From positions 3,286,001 to 3,350,000 of the forward strand of contig OZ253469.1 in NCBI GenBank assembly GCA_965261535.1: a DNA stretch of 64,000 bases, in the 5' to 3' direction. The translations under genes were made by a program, and so were the position numbers. The notes beneath the pieces are model-generated. The model did no database searches. It was given only the letters and a program-made list of their open reading frames with translations, and was not told where the DNA came from. This document shows positions 45,936 to 56,257 of this stretch, piece by piece (the first letter of the stretch is position 1; each line of letters opens with the position of its first letter). Source of the DNA: VXNE01 sp965261535 (GTDB taxonomy: Bacteria > Pseudomonadota > Gammaproteobacteria > Pseudomonadales > Azotimanducaceae).

Positions 45936-46230
45936 CTAGCCCGGATATTTCACCAAGCCGCTTGTTGAATAGACAAATGTTTTCTAGTCCCAGTAGGTTA
46001 ATCCCATATTTCAAAAATCCTGCCGGATACAAACTGCGCTGGCCGCGCCCTCGCACGGTGGGGTCGGGCCACGGGCGGAGCCGAAGGCGCCGCCCGTGGG
46101 GCACTTTTGCCCGCGTGCGTGCACATGGTCGCTACACCATAAGGCGTGGCTATGCTTCCGCTCCCGAGCACACGCACGCGGGCAAAATCCTGCGCGATCA
46201 TCGCGGCCCTTGATGAAATATCCGGGCTAG
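45936..46230. mobile_element. Miniature inverted-repeat transposable element, copy A, with CTAG target duplication
   Basis: The element spans 45940-46226 (287 bp). Its ends are inverted repeats of 18 bp: CCCGGATATTTCACCAAG at the left and, read from the right end on the other strand, CCCGGATATTTCATCAAG, one mismatch. CTAG lies on both sides (45936-45939 and 46227-46230) and only one copy is present in the restored cupin gene, so CTAG is a 4-bp target duplication. No transposase gene fits inside. Internally there is a hairpin (46069-46099). A non-autonomous element mobilised by an unseen transposase; family not assigned. Confidence 0.88.
46069..46099. repeat. Hairpin inside MITE copy A
   Basis: Arms CCACGGGCGG and CCGCCCGTGG are perfect inverted repeats with an 11-base loop containing CCGAAGG. 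The same unit, with changes, occurs at 57580-57610, 2314-2350 and 51046-51081. Confidence 0.75.
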
Positions 46231-46306
46231 CGGCAACAGCTACCGTTCGTTTGCGGTCACTCATTGGAAGTTCCCTTTCTTGGGTCGACGCTCGGGGTGA
46301 GAACTG

Positions 46307-48976
<2,670 letters not shown>

Positions 48977-49108
48977 AAGGGCTCGGGCGTCCGGGGAGCG
49001 GCTATTTTGCCAGAAACGGGGCGGCGCTCGACGGTCTTGAATACAGTGCGGCCAAAATGCTTCGGCGCTCCTACCTTTCGCGCCCCGGAAGCGTTAACCT
49101 CACCGCCA

Positions 49109-50923
49109 ATGGCCGGTCGCATTCCGCAGTCCTTCATTAACGATCTGCTCCAACGGATCGACATCGTCGACTTCATCGATGCGCGCGTAAAACTGACCAA
49201 GGCGGGAAAGTCCTACAAGGCCTGCTGTCCCTTCCATCAGGAGAAGACTCCCTCGTTCAACGTCAATCCGGAACGGGGTTTCTACAAGTGTTTCGGCTGC
49301 GGCGTCAGCGGTACGGCACTGACTTTCCTGATGGATCACGACCGCATGGAGTTTGTCGAGGCCGTCGAAGCCCTGGCCGCCATCGCCCACGTCGAGGTCC
49401 CGAGGGAAGGCGGCGCGCGGATCGAGAAACCGGATGCGAGCCTCTACGATCTGCTGAAGAAAGCGGAGGAGCTTTACTGCCAGGCTCTACGCGAACATCC
49501 CGAAGCGATTGACTACCTGAAACAGCGCGGTCTCGACGGCAAGACCGCGCACAGGTTCGGCATCGGCTTCGCGCCGCCGGGATGGGACTACCTGAAGGTC
49601 AGGTTGGATGCGGACCCGGAAAAGATGGTCGCGGCGGGGCTGGTAGCGCGAAGCGACGCGGGGCACACCTATGATCGGTTCAGGGCCCGGATCATGTTCC
49701 CGATTCGCGACTCGAGGGGTCGTGTGGTGGCCTTCGGCGGACGCCTTATGCCCGATGCCGACGAAGGTCCCAAGTATCTGAACTCGCCGGAGACGCCGGT
49801 GTTCCACAAGGCGCGCGAACTCTATGGACTCTACGAGGCCAGACGCGCCACGCGCGGTGGCGATGGGAGAGGTCTTGACCGGTTGATCGTGGTCGAAGGC
49901 TATATGGATGTGGTCGCCCTGGCCCAGAACGGGATATCGAACGCAGTCGCCACCCTGGGCACTGCTGTCGGTACGGAACACTTCGAGAGGCTCTATCGAA
50001 ATACACCCGAGGTGGTGTGCTGCTTTGACGGTGATCGGGCGGGTAGGCAAGCGGCGTGGCGCGCGCTGGAGGCGAGCCTTCCGTCATTGCGCGATGGTCG
50101 CCAGTGCAAGTTCGTTTTCCTGGCAGAGGGCGAAGACCCCGACAGCGTCGTCATGAGCGAGGGCGGGGCTCACCTGGAGGAACGCGTCGCGGGCGCGAAG
50201 CCCGCCGGGGACTATCTCGTCGATGCGCTATCCGAAGGACTCGACCTGGAATCCATGGACGCGCGCGCCCGGCTGTGCGAACTCGCCAAACCCTACGTGT
50301 CCCGCATCTCGAGAGGGGTGTTGAGACGCCTGCTGGTCGATCGTCTCGCGCGTATCGCGGAAGTGGATCCCGATGCGCTCGACCCGCCGTCGGCGGGAAT
50401 GGCGGAACGATGGGTAGAAGATATGCCGCCGCCGCAACCTGGGCCGCCGGCCGCAGCCCGCAGATCGAGACTTGAGCAGCGGTTGCTGCGTTGCCTGCTG
50501 CACAAGCCCTCGCTCTCCAAAAAGCTGGATGCGTCGCTTGTCGGCGCCCTGTTCGACACGACCGACGACGACTCGCTATTCCTTCGCGTTGCGCGCTGGG
50601 CGGCGAAGGACAGTGACGCCGATGCCTCGGTCCTGTTGGCACGTTTTGTCCACGAACCCGTCTACGACCAACTGCGTAACCTTGCCGATTCGGAACAGAT
50701 GCTCGATGCCGACGCGCTGGAAGCGGAGTTTATCGGTGGCGTCAAACACTACGTGAGCGAGCGTGCGCGCCGCCGCCGGCGCGCGATGGTTGATTCGATC
50801 AGGAATGACCCCACAAATGAGAACATCGCGCGATACCTGAGCGCGTTACGGGCCGCTCGAAGCCGGGCGACCGACACCGGCTTCGAAACGTCGTCTGAAG
50901 CCGCAGGGGCAACGGCAAAATAG
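49109..50923 (+). CDS. dnaG: DNA primase
   Basis: A 604-residue primase. N-terminal zinc finger: CCPFHQEKTPSFNVNPERG then KCFGCG. TOPRIM region: GRLDRLIVVEGYMDV with the catalytic Glu and the FDGDRAGRQAA helper motif. A C-terminal DnaB-binding domain follows (SRLEQRLLRCLLHKP). It makes RNA primers for Okazaki fragments. ATG 49109 (MAGRIPQSF) matches the family start; the frame to 49007 has no ribosome site. rpsU, usually before dnaG, is not adjacent. Confidence 0.97.
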   Translation: MAGRIPQSFINDLLQRIDIVDFIDARVKLTKAGKSYKACCPFHQEKTPSFNVNPERGFYKCFGCGVSGTALTFLMDHDRMEFVEAVEALAAIAHVEVPREGGARIEKPDASLYDLLKKAEELYCQALREHPEAIDYLKQRGLDGKTAHRFGIGFAPPGWDYLKVRLDADPEKMVAAGLVARSDAGHTYDRFRARIMFPIRDSRGRVVAFGGRLMPDADEGPKYLNSPETPVFHKARELYGLYEARRATRGGDGRGLDRLIVVEGYMDVVALAQNGISNAVATLGTAVGTEHFERLYRNTPEVVCCFDGDRAGRQAAWRALEASLPSLRDGRQCKFVFLAEGEDPDSVVMSEGGAHLEERVAGAKPAGDYLVDALSEGLDLESMDARARLCELAKPYVSRISRGVLRRLLVDRLARIAEVDPDALDPPSAGMAERWVEDMPPPQPGPPAAARRSRLEQRLLRCLLHKPSLSKKLDASLVGALFDTTDDDSLFLRVARWAAKDSDADASVLLARFVHEPVYDQLRNLADSEQMLDADALEAEFIGGVKHYVSERARRRRRAMVDSIRNDPTNENIARYLSALRAARSRATDTGFETSSEAAGATAK

Positions 50924-50985
50924 CTGGGAAGAAAAGGACTTCCATGGACGACAAACAGGGCGGGGCCAAGAGCCTTCAGCCGGGG

Positions 50986-51051
50986 AGCGCGAGGGGTTGC
51001 CCCTCGCAAGAAGACAGCAGCGCGAGGGGTTGCCCCTCGCAAGAAACAGGC
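50986..51051 (+). repeat. Two copies of a 33-bp GC-rich hairpin repeat before rpoD
   Basis: Unit 1 (50986-51018) and unit 2 (51019-51051) both read AGCGCGAGGGGTTGCCCCTC then GCAAGAA; within each, GCGAGGGG and CCCCTCGC form a stem. The same 33-bp unit, with GGCAG in place of GTTGC, is repeated at 57388-57486. It is preceded by GAGCCTTCAGCC, as in the 57 kb element. It lies between dnaG and rpoD. Confidence 0.75.
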
Positions 51052-51095
51052 GAGGCCGAAGGCGTCGACTGTGGGGCACTTGTATCAGTTATAAT
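51046..51095 (+). promoter_or_regulatory. Possible rpoD promoter and repeat fragment
   Basis: GAGGCCGAAGGCGTCGACTG then TGGGGCACTT (to 51081) resembles part of the hairpin in the MITE. TATAAT at 51090-51095 is a perfect -10 hexamer 45 bp before the rpoD start. A clear -35 box at 17-bp spacing is not found, so strength is uncertain. Confidence 0.4.
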
Positions 51096-51139
51096 CGAGC
51101 GTTTGCCCGACGGGGCAAGTCGTTCCACATCGAGGGACT

Positions 51140-52963
51140 ATGGCGACCGAGAATGAACAGCAGCAATCGCGATTGAAGGATTTGATCGGCAAGGGGAAGG
51201 AGCAGGGGTTCTTGACCTATGCCGAGGTCAACGACCACCTGCCGCAAGACATCTCCGATCCCGATCAGATCGAAGACATCATCCGGATGATCAACGACAT
51301 GGGGATCATGGTGTACGAAACCGCGCCGGACCCCGACGAGTTGATGAATGCGGAGGAAAATACCGCAGACGAGCTCGCCGCCGAAGAAGCCGCGGCGGCC
51401 CTCGCGGCGGTCGAGACGGAAGTCGGCCGGACGACGGATCCGGTGCGCATGTACATGCGCGAAATGGGCACAGTCGACTTGTTGACCCGTGAAGGCGAGA
51501 TCGCCATCGCCAAGCGCATCGAGGAAGGGATTCGCGATGTGCTGTCGGCGCTGGCTTGCTTCCCCGGAACGGTGGAATATCTTCTCGAAACCTATGACAG
51601 GGTGACGGAGCAGGACAAGCTGTCCGATTTGCTCGTCGGCTATCTCGATCCCGCCGAATATGTGCCGCGCGCCGCGCAAGTCGATGCGCGCACGCAGACG
51701 TCGAAAAGCAGCAGCGACGACGACAACGACGACAAGAGACCGGACCCGGAAGAGGCGGGCAGGCGATTTGGCGCGCTGCGTTCAGCGTACGAACTTGGCC
51801 GACAAACCGCCGCCTCGGAAGGCCGCACGTCGAAGGCGGCGAAGCGGGACCGGGAGGCGGTCGCAGTCGCGATGTCGCCGTTCAAACTCGTGCCCAAGCA
51901 TCACGAACACCTGGTCGTGATGCCGCGCGTGGCGCGAGCCCAGGTGCGACGCTACGAAAGCGCGATCATGGAAGTATGCGTCAAGGATGTACGCATGGAG
52001 CGGCGGACCTTCCTGAGAGAGTTCCAGGGGCACGAGACATCGATTGCCTGGGTGAACCGCCACATCAAGGCCAAGCACTCCTACAGCAAGGCGCTTGATG
52101 CGAACAAGCCGGAAATCATCCGGCTGCAGAAGAGGCTCAAGAGCATCGCCACGCAGGCCGGTATTGCCATCGGCGAAATCAAGGATATCAATCGCGGCAT
52201 GGCCGTCGGCGAGGCCAAGGCGCGGCGGGCGAAGAAAGACATGGTCGAGGCGAACCTGCGCTTGGTGATTTCCATCGCGAAGAAGTACACCAACCGGGGT
52301 TTGCAGTTCCTGGACTTGATCCAGGAGGGCAACATCGGCCTCATGAAGGCGGTGGACAAGTTCGAGTACAGGCGCGGCTACAAGTTTTCGACCTACGCGA
52401 CCTGGTGGATCCGGCAGGCGATCACGCGCTCGATCGCGGATCAAGCGCGCACGATCCGCATTCCCGTTCACATGATCGAGACGATCAACAAGCTGAACCG
52501 CATTTCGCGGCAGATGCTGCAGGAAATGGGTCGCGACCCGACGCCGGAAGAGCTTGGCGAACGCATGGAAATGCCGGAGGAGAAGGTTCGGCGCGTGCTG
52601 AAGATCGCCAAGGAGCCGATCTCCATGGAGACGCCGGTGGGCGACGATGAGGATTCCCATCTTGGCGACTTCATCGAAGATTCCACCGTCGGTTCACCGG
52701 TGGAGCTGGCGACGAGCGAAGGACTGAAAGAGGCGACCCGTTCCGTGCTCGGGGACCTGACCACGCGCGAAGCGAAGGTATTGCGTATGCGCTTCGGCAT
52801 CGACATGAACACCGACCACACGCTGGAGGAGGTCGGCAAACAGTTCGATGTCACGCGCGAGCGTATTCGGCAGATCGAAGCCAAGGCGCTCAGAAAGCTC
52901 CGCCATCCGAGCCGGTCGGAGCATCTGCGGGGCTTTCTCGACGAACTCGGCGACACGCGTTGA
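51140..52963 (+). CDS. rpoD: RNA polymerase primary sigma factor (sigma70)
   Basis: A 607-residue sigma factor. Region 1.1 is at the N-terminus, region 1.2 is at GRTTDPVRMYMREMGTVDLL, and a large non-conserved acidic segment (TSKSSSDDDNDDKRPDPEEA) precedes region 2. Regions 2.1-2.4 carry NLRLVISIAKKYTNRGLQF and STYATWWIRQAITRSI; region 4.2 has the HTH DVTRERIRQIEAKALRKL. ATG 51140 follows a GAGG site. Located after dnaG as usual, and just before a tRNA. Confidence 0.98.
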   Translation: MATENEQQQSRLKDLIGKGKEQGFLTYAEVNDHLPQDISDPDQIEDIIRMINDMGIMVYETAPDPDELMNAEENTADELAAEEAAAALAAVETEVGRTTDPVRMYMREMGTVDLLTREGEIAIAKRIEEGIRDVLSALACFPGTVEYLLETYDRVTEQDKLSDLLVGYLDPAEYVPRAAQVDARTQTSKSSSDDDNDDKRPDPEEAGRRFGALRSAYELGRQTAASEGRTSKAAKRDREAVAVAMSPFKLVPKHHEHLVVMPRVARAQVRRYESAIMEVCVKDVRMERRTFLREFQGHETSIAWVNRHIKAKHSYSKALDANKPEIIRLQKRLKSIATQAGIAIGEIKDINRGMAVGEAKARRAKKDMVEANLRLVISIAKKYTNRGLQFLDLIQEGNIGLMKAVDKFEYRRGYKFSTYATWWIRQAITRSIADQARTIRIPVHMIETINKLNRISRQMLQEMGRDPTPEELGERMEMPEEKVRRVLKIAKEPISMETPVGDDEDSHLGDFIEDSTVGSPVELATSEGLKEATRSVLGDLTTREAKVLRMRFGIDMNTDHTLEEVGKQFDVTRERIRQIEAKALRKLRHPSRSEHLRGFLDELGDTR

Positions 52964-53000
52964 AACCAAACGGCCTTGTACGGGGCTAGCGGCTTGGAGC

Positions 53001-53014
53001 AATATCCGGGCTAG
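53001..53014. repeat. Solitary MITE end plus CTAG after rpoD
   Basis: AATATCCGGGCTAG equals the inner part of the right end of the element at 45940-46226 including its CTAG flank. No other end is found nearby, although a partial GGGCTAGCGG also occurs at 52983-52992. It may be a relic or a vacant target. It lies between rpoD and the tRNA. Confidence 0.4.
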
Positions 53015-53032
53015 CGGTAGACTATCCGTCAG

Positions 53033-53109
53033 GGGCCCATAGCTCAGTTGGTCAGAGCGCTCGACTCATAATCGATCGGTCCCAGGTTCGAGTCCTGGTG
53101 GGCCCACCA
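53033..53109 (+). tRNA. tRNA with CAT anticodon, probably tRNA-Ile2
   Basis: Seventy-seven bases form a cloverleaf: acceptor arms GGGCCCA and TGGGCCC, D-arm region AGCTCAGTTGGTCAGAGC, anticodon loop CTCATAA, T-arm GGTTCGAGTCC, and an encoded ACCA end (53106-53109). The CAT anticodon fits elongator Met or Ile2. Position 4 and 5 of the acceptor stem are C-C, as in tRNA-Ile2 recognised by TilS, whereas tRNA-Met typically has U-A there. So Ile2 (lysidine-modified) is favoured. Confidence 0.9.
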
Positions 53110-53110
53110 G

Positions 53111-53869
53111 TCACTGCTCCGCGCGCCGCGCGACGAAGAACGTCCGACCCTGGGATGGGGGGCAGCCTTCGGCTATCGGTTCGTTGGCACTGAACGAGCG
53201 AGTGTCCGAGAAACCCGCGACCCGAAGCCCGTCGAGGACATCGTCTTCGGCGTACCAGCGTTGGGCGAGGCTGAGGTCCGCGCGCTCCCACCCGCTGACT
53301 CCCAATTGGAAGATGGTCAGTTCCATGCTGCCGATGCGCCGCGCGACATTCCGAACGGATCGCACCACGCACACATGATCGTCCTCCACGTAGGCGAACG
53401 TCCCTTTCCATCGGGTCTCGTAGGCCTCGGCCATGTTGAGATCGAAGGCAAAATAGCCGCCCTCCGAGAGCACCTCGTGCACGTTGCCGAAGACCTGCGT
53501 CAGGTCCTCCAGCGTCATCAGGTGGTTGAGGCTGTCGAAGGTCGAGAACGCGGCCGCGAAGTCCCGAGGGGGTAACGCCTGGCGGGCGTCCTGCACTATG
53601 AACTCCGCATCGGGCGCATTTGCCCTGGCGATTTCGATCATGGACTCGGACCCGTCGACGCCGGTGACCGCGTAGCCCTCGTCGGTTAGCTTCGCTGCGA
53701 GCTGACCGGTACCGCAGCAGAGATCCAGCACGTCACCTTGGCTGGCCCCTTGGCGACGCAGATGCCGCAGCACCAGATGCTCCAGGATCGGATACCACCG
53801 CGTTGCATAGGAGCCCCAGTACAGGTTGTAGACCTGCGCGAACGGGTCGTAGTCGTTGTAGCGGATCAA
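53111..53869 (-). CDS. Class I SAM-dependent methyltransferase
   Basis: A 252-residue methyltransferase. It has the motif I LDLCCGTGQLAAKLT, the DVDGSES-type second strand VTGVDGSESMIEIA, and motif AFDSLNHL. The C-terminal half is beta-rich. Start ATG 53869 is the family start (MIRYNDYDPFAQVYNL). Substrate unknown. It is convergent with the tRNA: its stop is one base from the CCA end. Co-oriented with no neighbour. Confidence 0.88.
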   Translation of the reverse strand: MIRYNDYDPFAQVYNLYWGSYATRWYPILEHLVLRHLRRQGASQGDVLDLCCGTGQLAAKLTDEGYAVTGVDGSESMIEIARANAPDAEFIVQDARQALPPRDFAAAFSTFDSLNHLMTLEDLTQVFGNVHEVLSEGGYFAFDLNMAEAYETRWKGTFAYVEDDHVCVVRSVRNVARRIGSMELTIFQLGVSGWERADLSLAQRWYAEDDVLDGLRVAGFSDTRSFSANEPIAEGCPPSQGRTFFVARRAEQ

Positions 53870-53955
53870 GGATGTCGTCTCGGTAGTGGCTCGTGCAGAG
53901 TCTCACATTGTCTACGTGGCAAGTACCCTCGTGACTCCGCTTGTGGTGATCGGCG

Positions 53956-54525
53956 GTGTCATCGCTCGAAAAAGGTGGACCGCCGGGCGTTCCATGCGCA
54001 AACCGTCGTGGCTCTTGCACTGTCCTCGTATTCCGCCAGTCAGACGAGCTGCCGAGGCAATCAATATCCGACGCCAACACCTGGCAGACAGCCGCCGCCT
54101 TCCTCACTCTGGCGACCGTCTTCGCGATTCTGGTGGTCCTGCACGCCGTCCTCCCCGCACGCCGTGTCGACGGCTACGCCTACCGCGGTGCTGCTGGAAC
54201 GCCCCGGTATCGCCTGAACGGCATCGCCGTCTTTGCCGGCGCCCTCGTTATCTGGTGGCTGGAGCTGACCTTCGCACCGCTCGGCTGGTTCTGGCAGGCG
54301 GCGCGGCACATGAACTACACTGGCGAAATTCTCGAGGCGCTCGGCATGGCGCTTGCCCTGGGACACTTGACGAACCTTTGGGCGTGGGTGTACTTCGTCT
54401 ACCTGACGGTCTTTTTCGTCGTTCGCGAGCGCGTGGATGACCGCCGCTGCGCGGGCAAGTACGGAGAACTGTGGACGCAATACAAGGCGAAGGTTCGCTA
54501 TCGTCTGGTTCCGGGGGTGTATTGA
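53956..54525 (+). CDS. Short ERG4/ERG24-like sterol reductase-family membrane protein
   Basis: A 189-residue hydrophobic protein. Its C-terminus has MNYTGEILEALGMALALG, then VYFVYLTVFFVVRERVDDRR and CAGKYGELWTQYKAKVRYRL, which matches the end of sterol reductases (ERG4/ERG24) including the nearly invariant Arg-x-x-x-x-Asp-x-x-x-Cys pattern and Y-G-x-x-W. The N-terminal part (PARRVDGYAYRG, PRYRLNGIAVFAG) resembles the first loop of that family. About 200 residues normally between are missing, so it is either an internally deleted gene or a short subfamily. ATG 53956 is the only start and has no strong ribosome site. Confidence 0.55.
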   Translation: MSSLEKGGPPGVPCANRRGSCTVLVFRQSDELPRQSISDANTWQTAAAFLTLATVFAILVVLHAVLPARRVDGYAYRGAAGTPRYRLNGIAVFAGALVIWWLELTFAPLGWFWQAARHMNYTGEILEALGMALALGHLTNLWAWVYFVYLTVFFVVRERVDDRRCAGKYGELWTQYKAKVRYRLVPGVY

Positions 54526-55112
54526 GGTGATTCGACTGTGAGATGGGCGTCCGCGTAGCGGAAGCAGTTCGTGACATGGTCGTTGACGAGGCCCGCCGAC
54601 TGCATGAAGGCGTAGCAAATCGTCGGACCCACGAACGAAAAACCGAAGCTTCGTAGCGCCTTGCTCATCGCTCGCGACTCCGCTGTCTGCGCCGGCAACT
54701 CGGAGACGTCGCGGAAGGCGTTCGGCCGCGGCGTCCCGCCCGCGAAACTCCAGAGGAAAGCTTCAAGCGAGCCGTGCTCGACCTGCACGTTAATCGTTGT
54801 CTGCGCGTTGGCGATGGCGGCATCGATCTTGGCGCGGTTGCGAATGATGCGCCTGTCGGCGAGAAGTCGTTCGCGATCGGCTTGTCCATACGCGGCGACG
54901 CGAGCAATGTCGAAGCCTTCGAAGGCGGTGCGATAGCCCTCGCGCCTGTGCAGGATCGTGCGCCAGGAAAGCCCCGCTTGCGCGCCTTCGAGCACAAGCA
55001 GTTCAAAGAGCGCGCGATCATCGTGCAGCGGGACGCCCCACTCCTCGTCGTGGTAGCGCCGCATGAGCGGGTCATCCCCCGCCCACGCGCACCGAATGAT
55101 CGCATCAGCCAT
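54498..55112 (-). CDS. tag: DNA-3-methyladenine glycosylase I
   Basis: A 204-residue repair enzyme. It starts MADAIIRCAWAGDDPLMRRY, with the zinc-binding Cys and His ligands; HDEEWGVPLHDDRALFELL and LVLEGAQAGLSWRTIL follow. Late motifs are GFSFVGPTICYAFMQSAGLV and NDHVTNCFR with the second zinc site (His/Cys). ATG 55112; the frame to 55130 adds only six residues. It excises 3-methyladenine. It overlaps the sterol-reductase-like gene by 28 bp on opposite strands. Confidence 0.95.
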   Translation of the reverse strand: MADAIIRCAWAGDDPLMRRYHDEEWGVPLHDDRALFELLVLEGAQAGLSWRTILHRREGYRTAFEGFDIARVAAYGQADRERLLADRRIIRNRAKIDAAIANAQTTINVQVEHGSLEAFLWSFAGGTPRPNAFRDVSELPAQTAESRAMSKALRSFGFSFVGPTICYAFMQSAGLVNDHVTNCFRYADAHLTVESPQYTPGTRR

Positions 55113-55155
55113 CAGGCACCATGCTAGCAAGGTCCGTTGTTTGCATGCCGAGAGG

Positions 55156-55905
55156 TTAGGGCAGTTCTACGCCGAGATCGGCCAGTTGTCTCTCTACTTG
55201 CGATGCCCAGCCGCGGTTGGCCGCCGGGCTGGCGGGGCTTGGGTGCAAGATGTGACCGATCCGCACTTTGCCGCCCAAGACCGCCCGGGCGCGTTCTTCG
55301 CCGTACCGTCCGATGCCCAGAATCAGGTCTGGTTCCAGGAATTGCGCAATGTCCGCCAGGCCCTGGTCGCAGGCCTGGTATAGCGGGGCGCGTTCGCGCT
55401 GAGGGAGTTTGTTCGGCGTCCGGTTGCGGCCCGACGCCTCGAGGAACGCGAGAGGACAGTAGTTCCAGATGAAGAACCGCTGAAAGAAACCATCGGGAGT
55501 TCCAAACCGCTCCCTGGCCCAATCCCAAAGCCGCTGCCCGCTCACCTCGCTACGGGTGCAGGAAAATCCTTCGACCGGGCGCTTCGGATGTTGAATGCGA
55601 GGCGGGTTGACGCCGTCGGTGATGCCGAGCCAATCACGCACCGCGGAAACCTCACCGAACGGAACGCCGGTCTGTACCATGCCGAACGGACCGGGGTTCA
55701 TTCCTACCAGGAGGATCTCTGCCTCACGGCGGCAATAGCGATCGAGGTATTGCCTGTGCGCTTCGAAGGCGTAATCGAGTGGGTTGTAGACGTGATGGAC
55801 AGGCGGGGCGAATGCGCACCGCCCAGCAGCACGGCTGAGCGCATGGGCGATGCTTGCTGGTGACAGCAAACGGTCCCGTTCGTGCCCGCGCGCCGATGTC
55901 ATCAT
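55156..55905 (-). CDS. SMUG1-like uracil-DNA glycosylase
   Basis: A 249-residue protein of the uracil-DNA glycosylase superfamily. Motif 1 is LLVGMNPGPFGMVQTGVPFG, with the catalytic Asn in MNPGPFGM. Motif 2 is HPSPASPAANRGW, and WNYCPLAFLEASGRNRTPN lies between. These match SMUG1, the single-strand-selective monofunctional enzyme. Start: ATG 55905 or 55902 (MMTSAR) after a GAGGG site; the frame to 56052 extends into a region of no similarity. Its presence with tag suggests a small base-repair cluster. Confidence 0.88.
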   Translation of the reverse strand: MMTSARGHERDRLLSPASIAHALSRAAGRCAFAPPVHHVYNPLDYAFEAHRQYLDRYCRREAEILLVGMNPGPFGMVQTGVPFGEVSAVRDWLGITDGVNPPRIQHPKRPVEGFSCTRSEVSGQRLWDWARERFGTPDGFFQRFFIWNYCPLAFLEASGRNRTPNKLPQRERAPLYQACDQGLADIAQFLEPDLILGIGRYGEERARAVLGGKVRIGHILHPSPASPAANRGWASQVERQLADLGVELP

Positions 55906-56257
55906 CCAACCCTCGGCGCGTGCTCGTGCGGGAGTCGCAAGCGAACCGAAAATGCCCCAAAAACACACCGTGGCGTTAAGGGCCTCTGTGGATAACTCTC
56001 TGTATAACTTATTGACATGGCTCTGAATTCTGCGGAACAAGGTAATTCGCAAAAACGTCCTGTGAGTCGAGTGAGGATATAAGTTTGATTATTTTCAATG
56101 ACTTATAAAGCTAATATGAGATGATGGATCGAAACGTTTTCTTAAGTCATGATCTGCAAAGGGGAACCGCGTGGGTATGGATAAAACGCGCTGCCGAGGA
56201 TCGGAACGGCGACGGTCCTCGGTCTTGGCAGCGGTCGGAGCCAGTCCGCTCAGCGCC
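55906..56257. other. AT-rich intergenic region with DnaA-box-like sites
   Basis: About 350 bp with no gene. TGTGGATAA at 55987-55995 is a perfect DnaA box (TTATCCACA on the other strand). TCTGTATAA at 55999-56007 matches eight of nine positions with the same orientation and 12-bp spacing. TATGGATAA at 56176-56184 matches eight of nine. Between them, around 56085-56125, lies the window's AT-richest stretch (for example GATTATTTTCAATGACTTAT). An origin-like arrangement is possible. No dnaA, rpmH, gidA or parAB are nearby, so replication origin function is unproven. Confidence 0.45.

Larger units (their letters stand above)
45494..46264 (-). pseudogene. Cupin-domain gene disrupted by a MITE and by an in-frame TAG
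   Basis: Removing 45940-46226 plus one CTAG copy joins ATG 46264 (MSDRKRTVAVAA) in frame to RNIPAGAKASNYPEPFYSRM, which then reads on as a cupin: RLAPGGESALMHAHSKQEEL and VHVLEGEPTLITESGE. The exact frame restoration shows the element inserted into this gene. A second lesion is TAG after GMCVGFPA; beyond it GKAHHLVNTTDQDVFYLEI continues to a stop at 45494. The gene is thus broken twice. It resembles the cupin (RmlC-like) metal-binding family with HxH and E ligands. Confidence 0.9.

Noticed and set aside
45998..46264. Protein encoded by the element at 45.9 kb
   Set aside because: Its start is the cupin start; the rest is element sequence in a chance frame.
50944..51156. Small protein encoded between dnaG and rpoD
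   Set aside because: It is mostly the translation of the 33-bp repeat and overlaps the rpoD start; no family is recognised.
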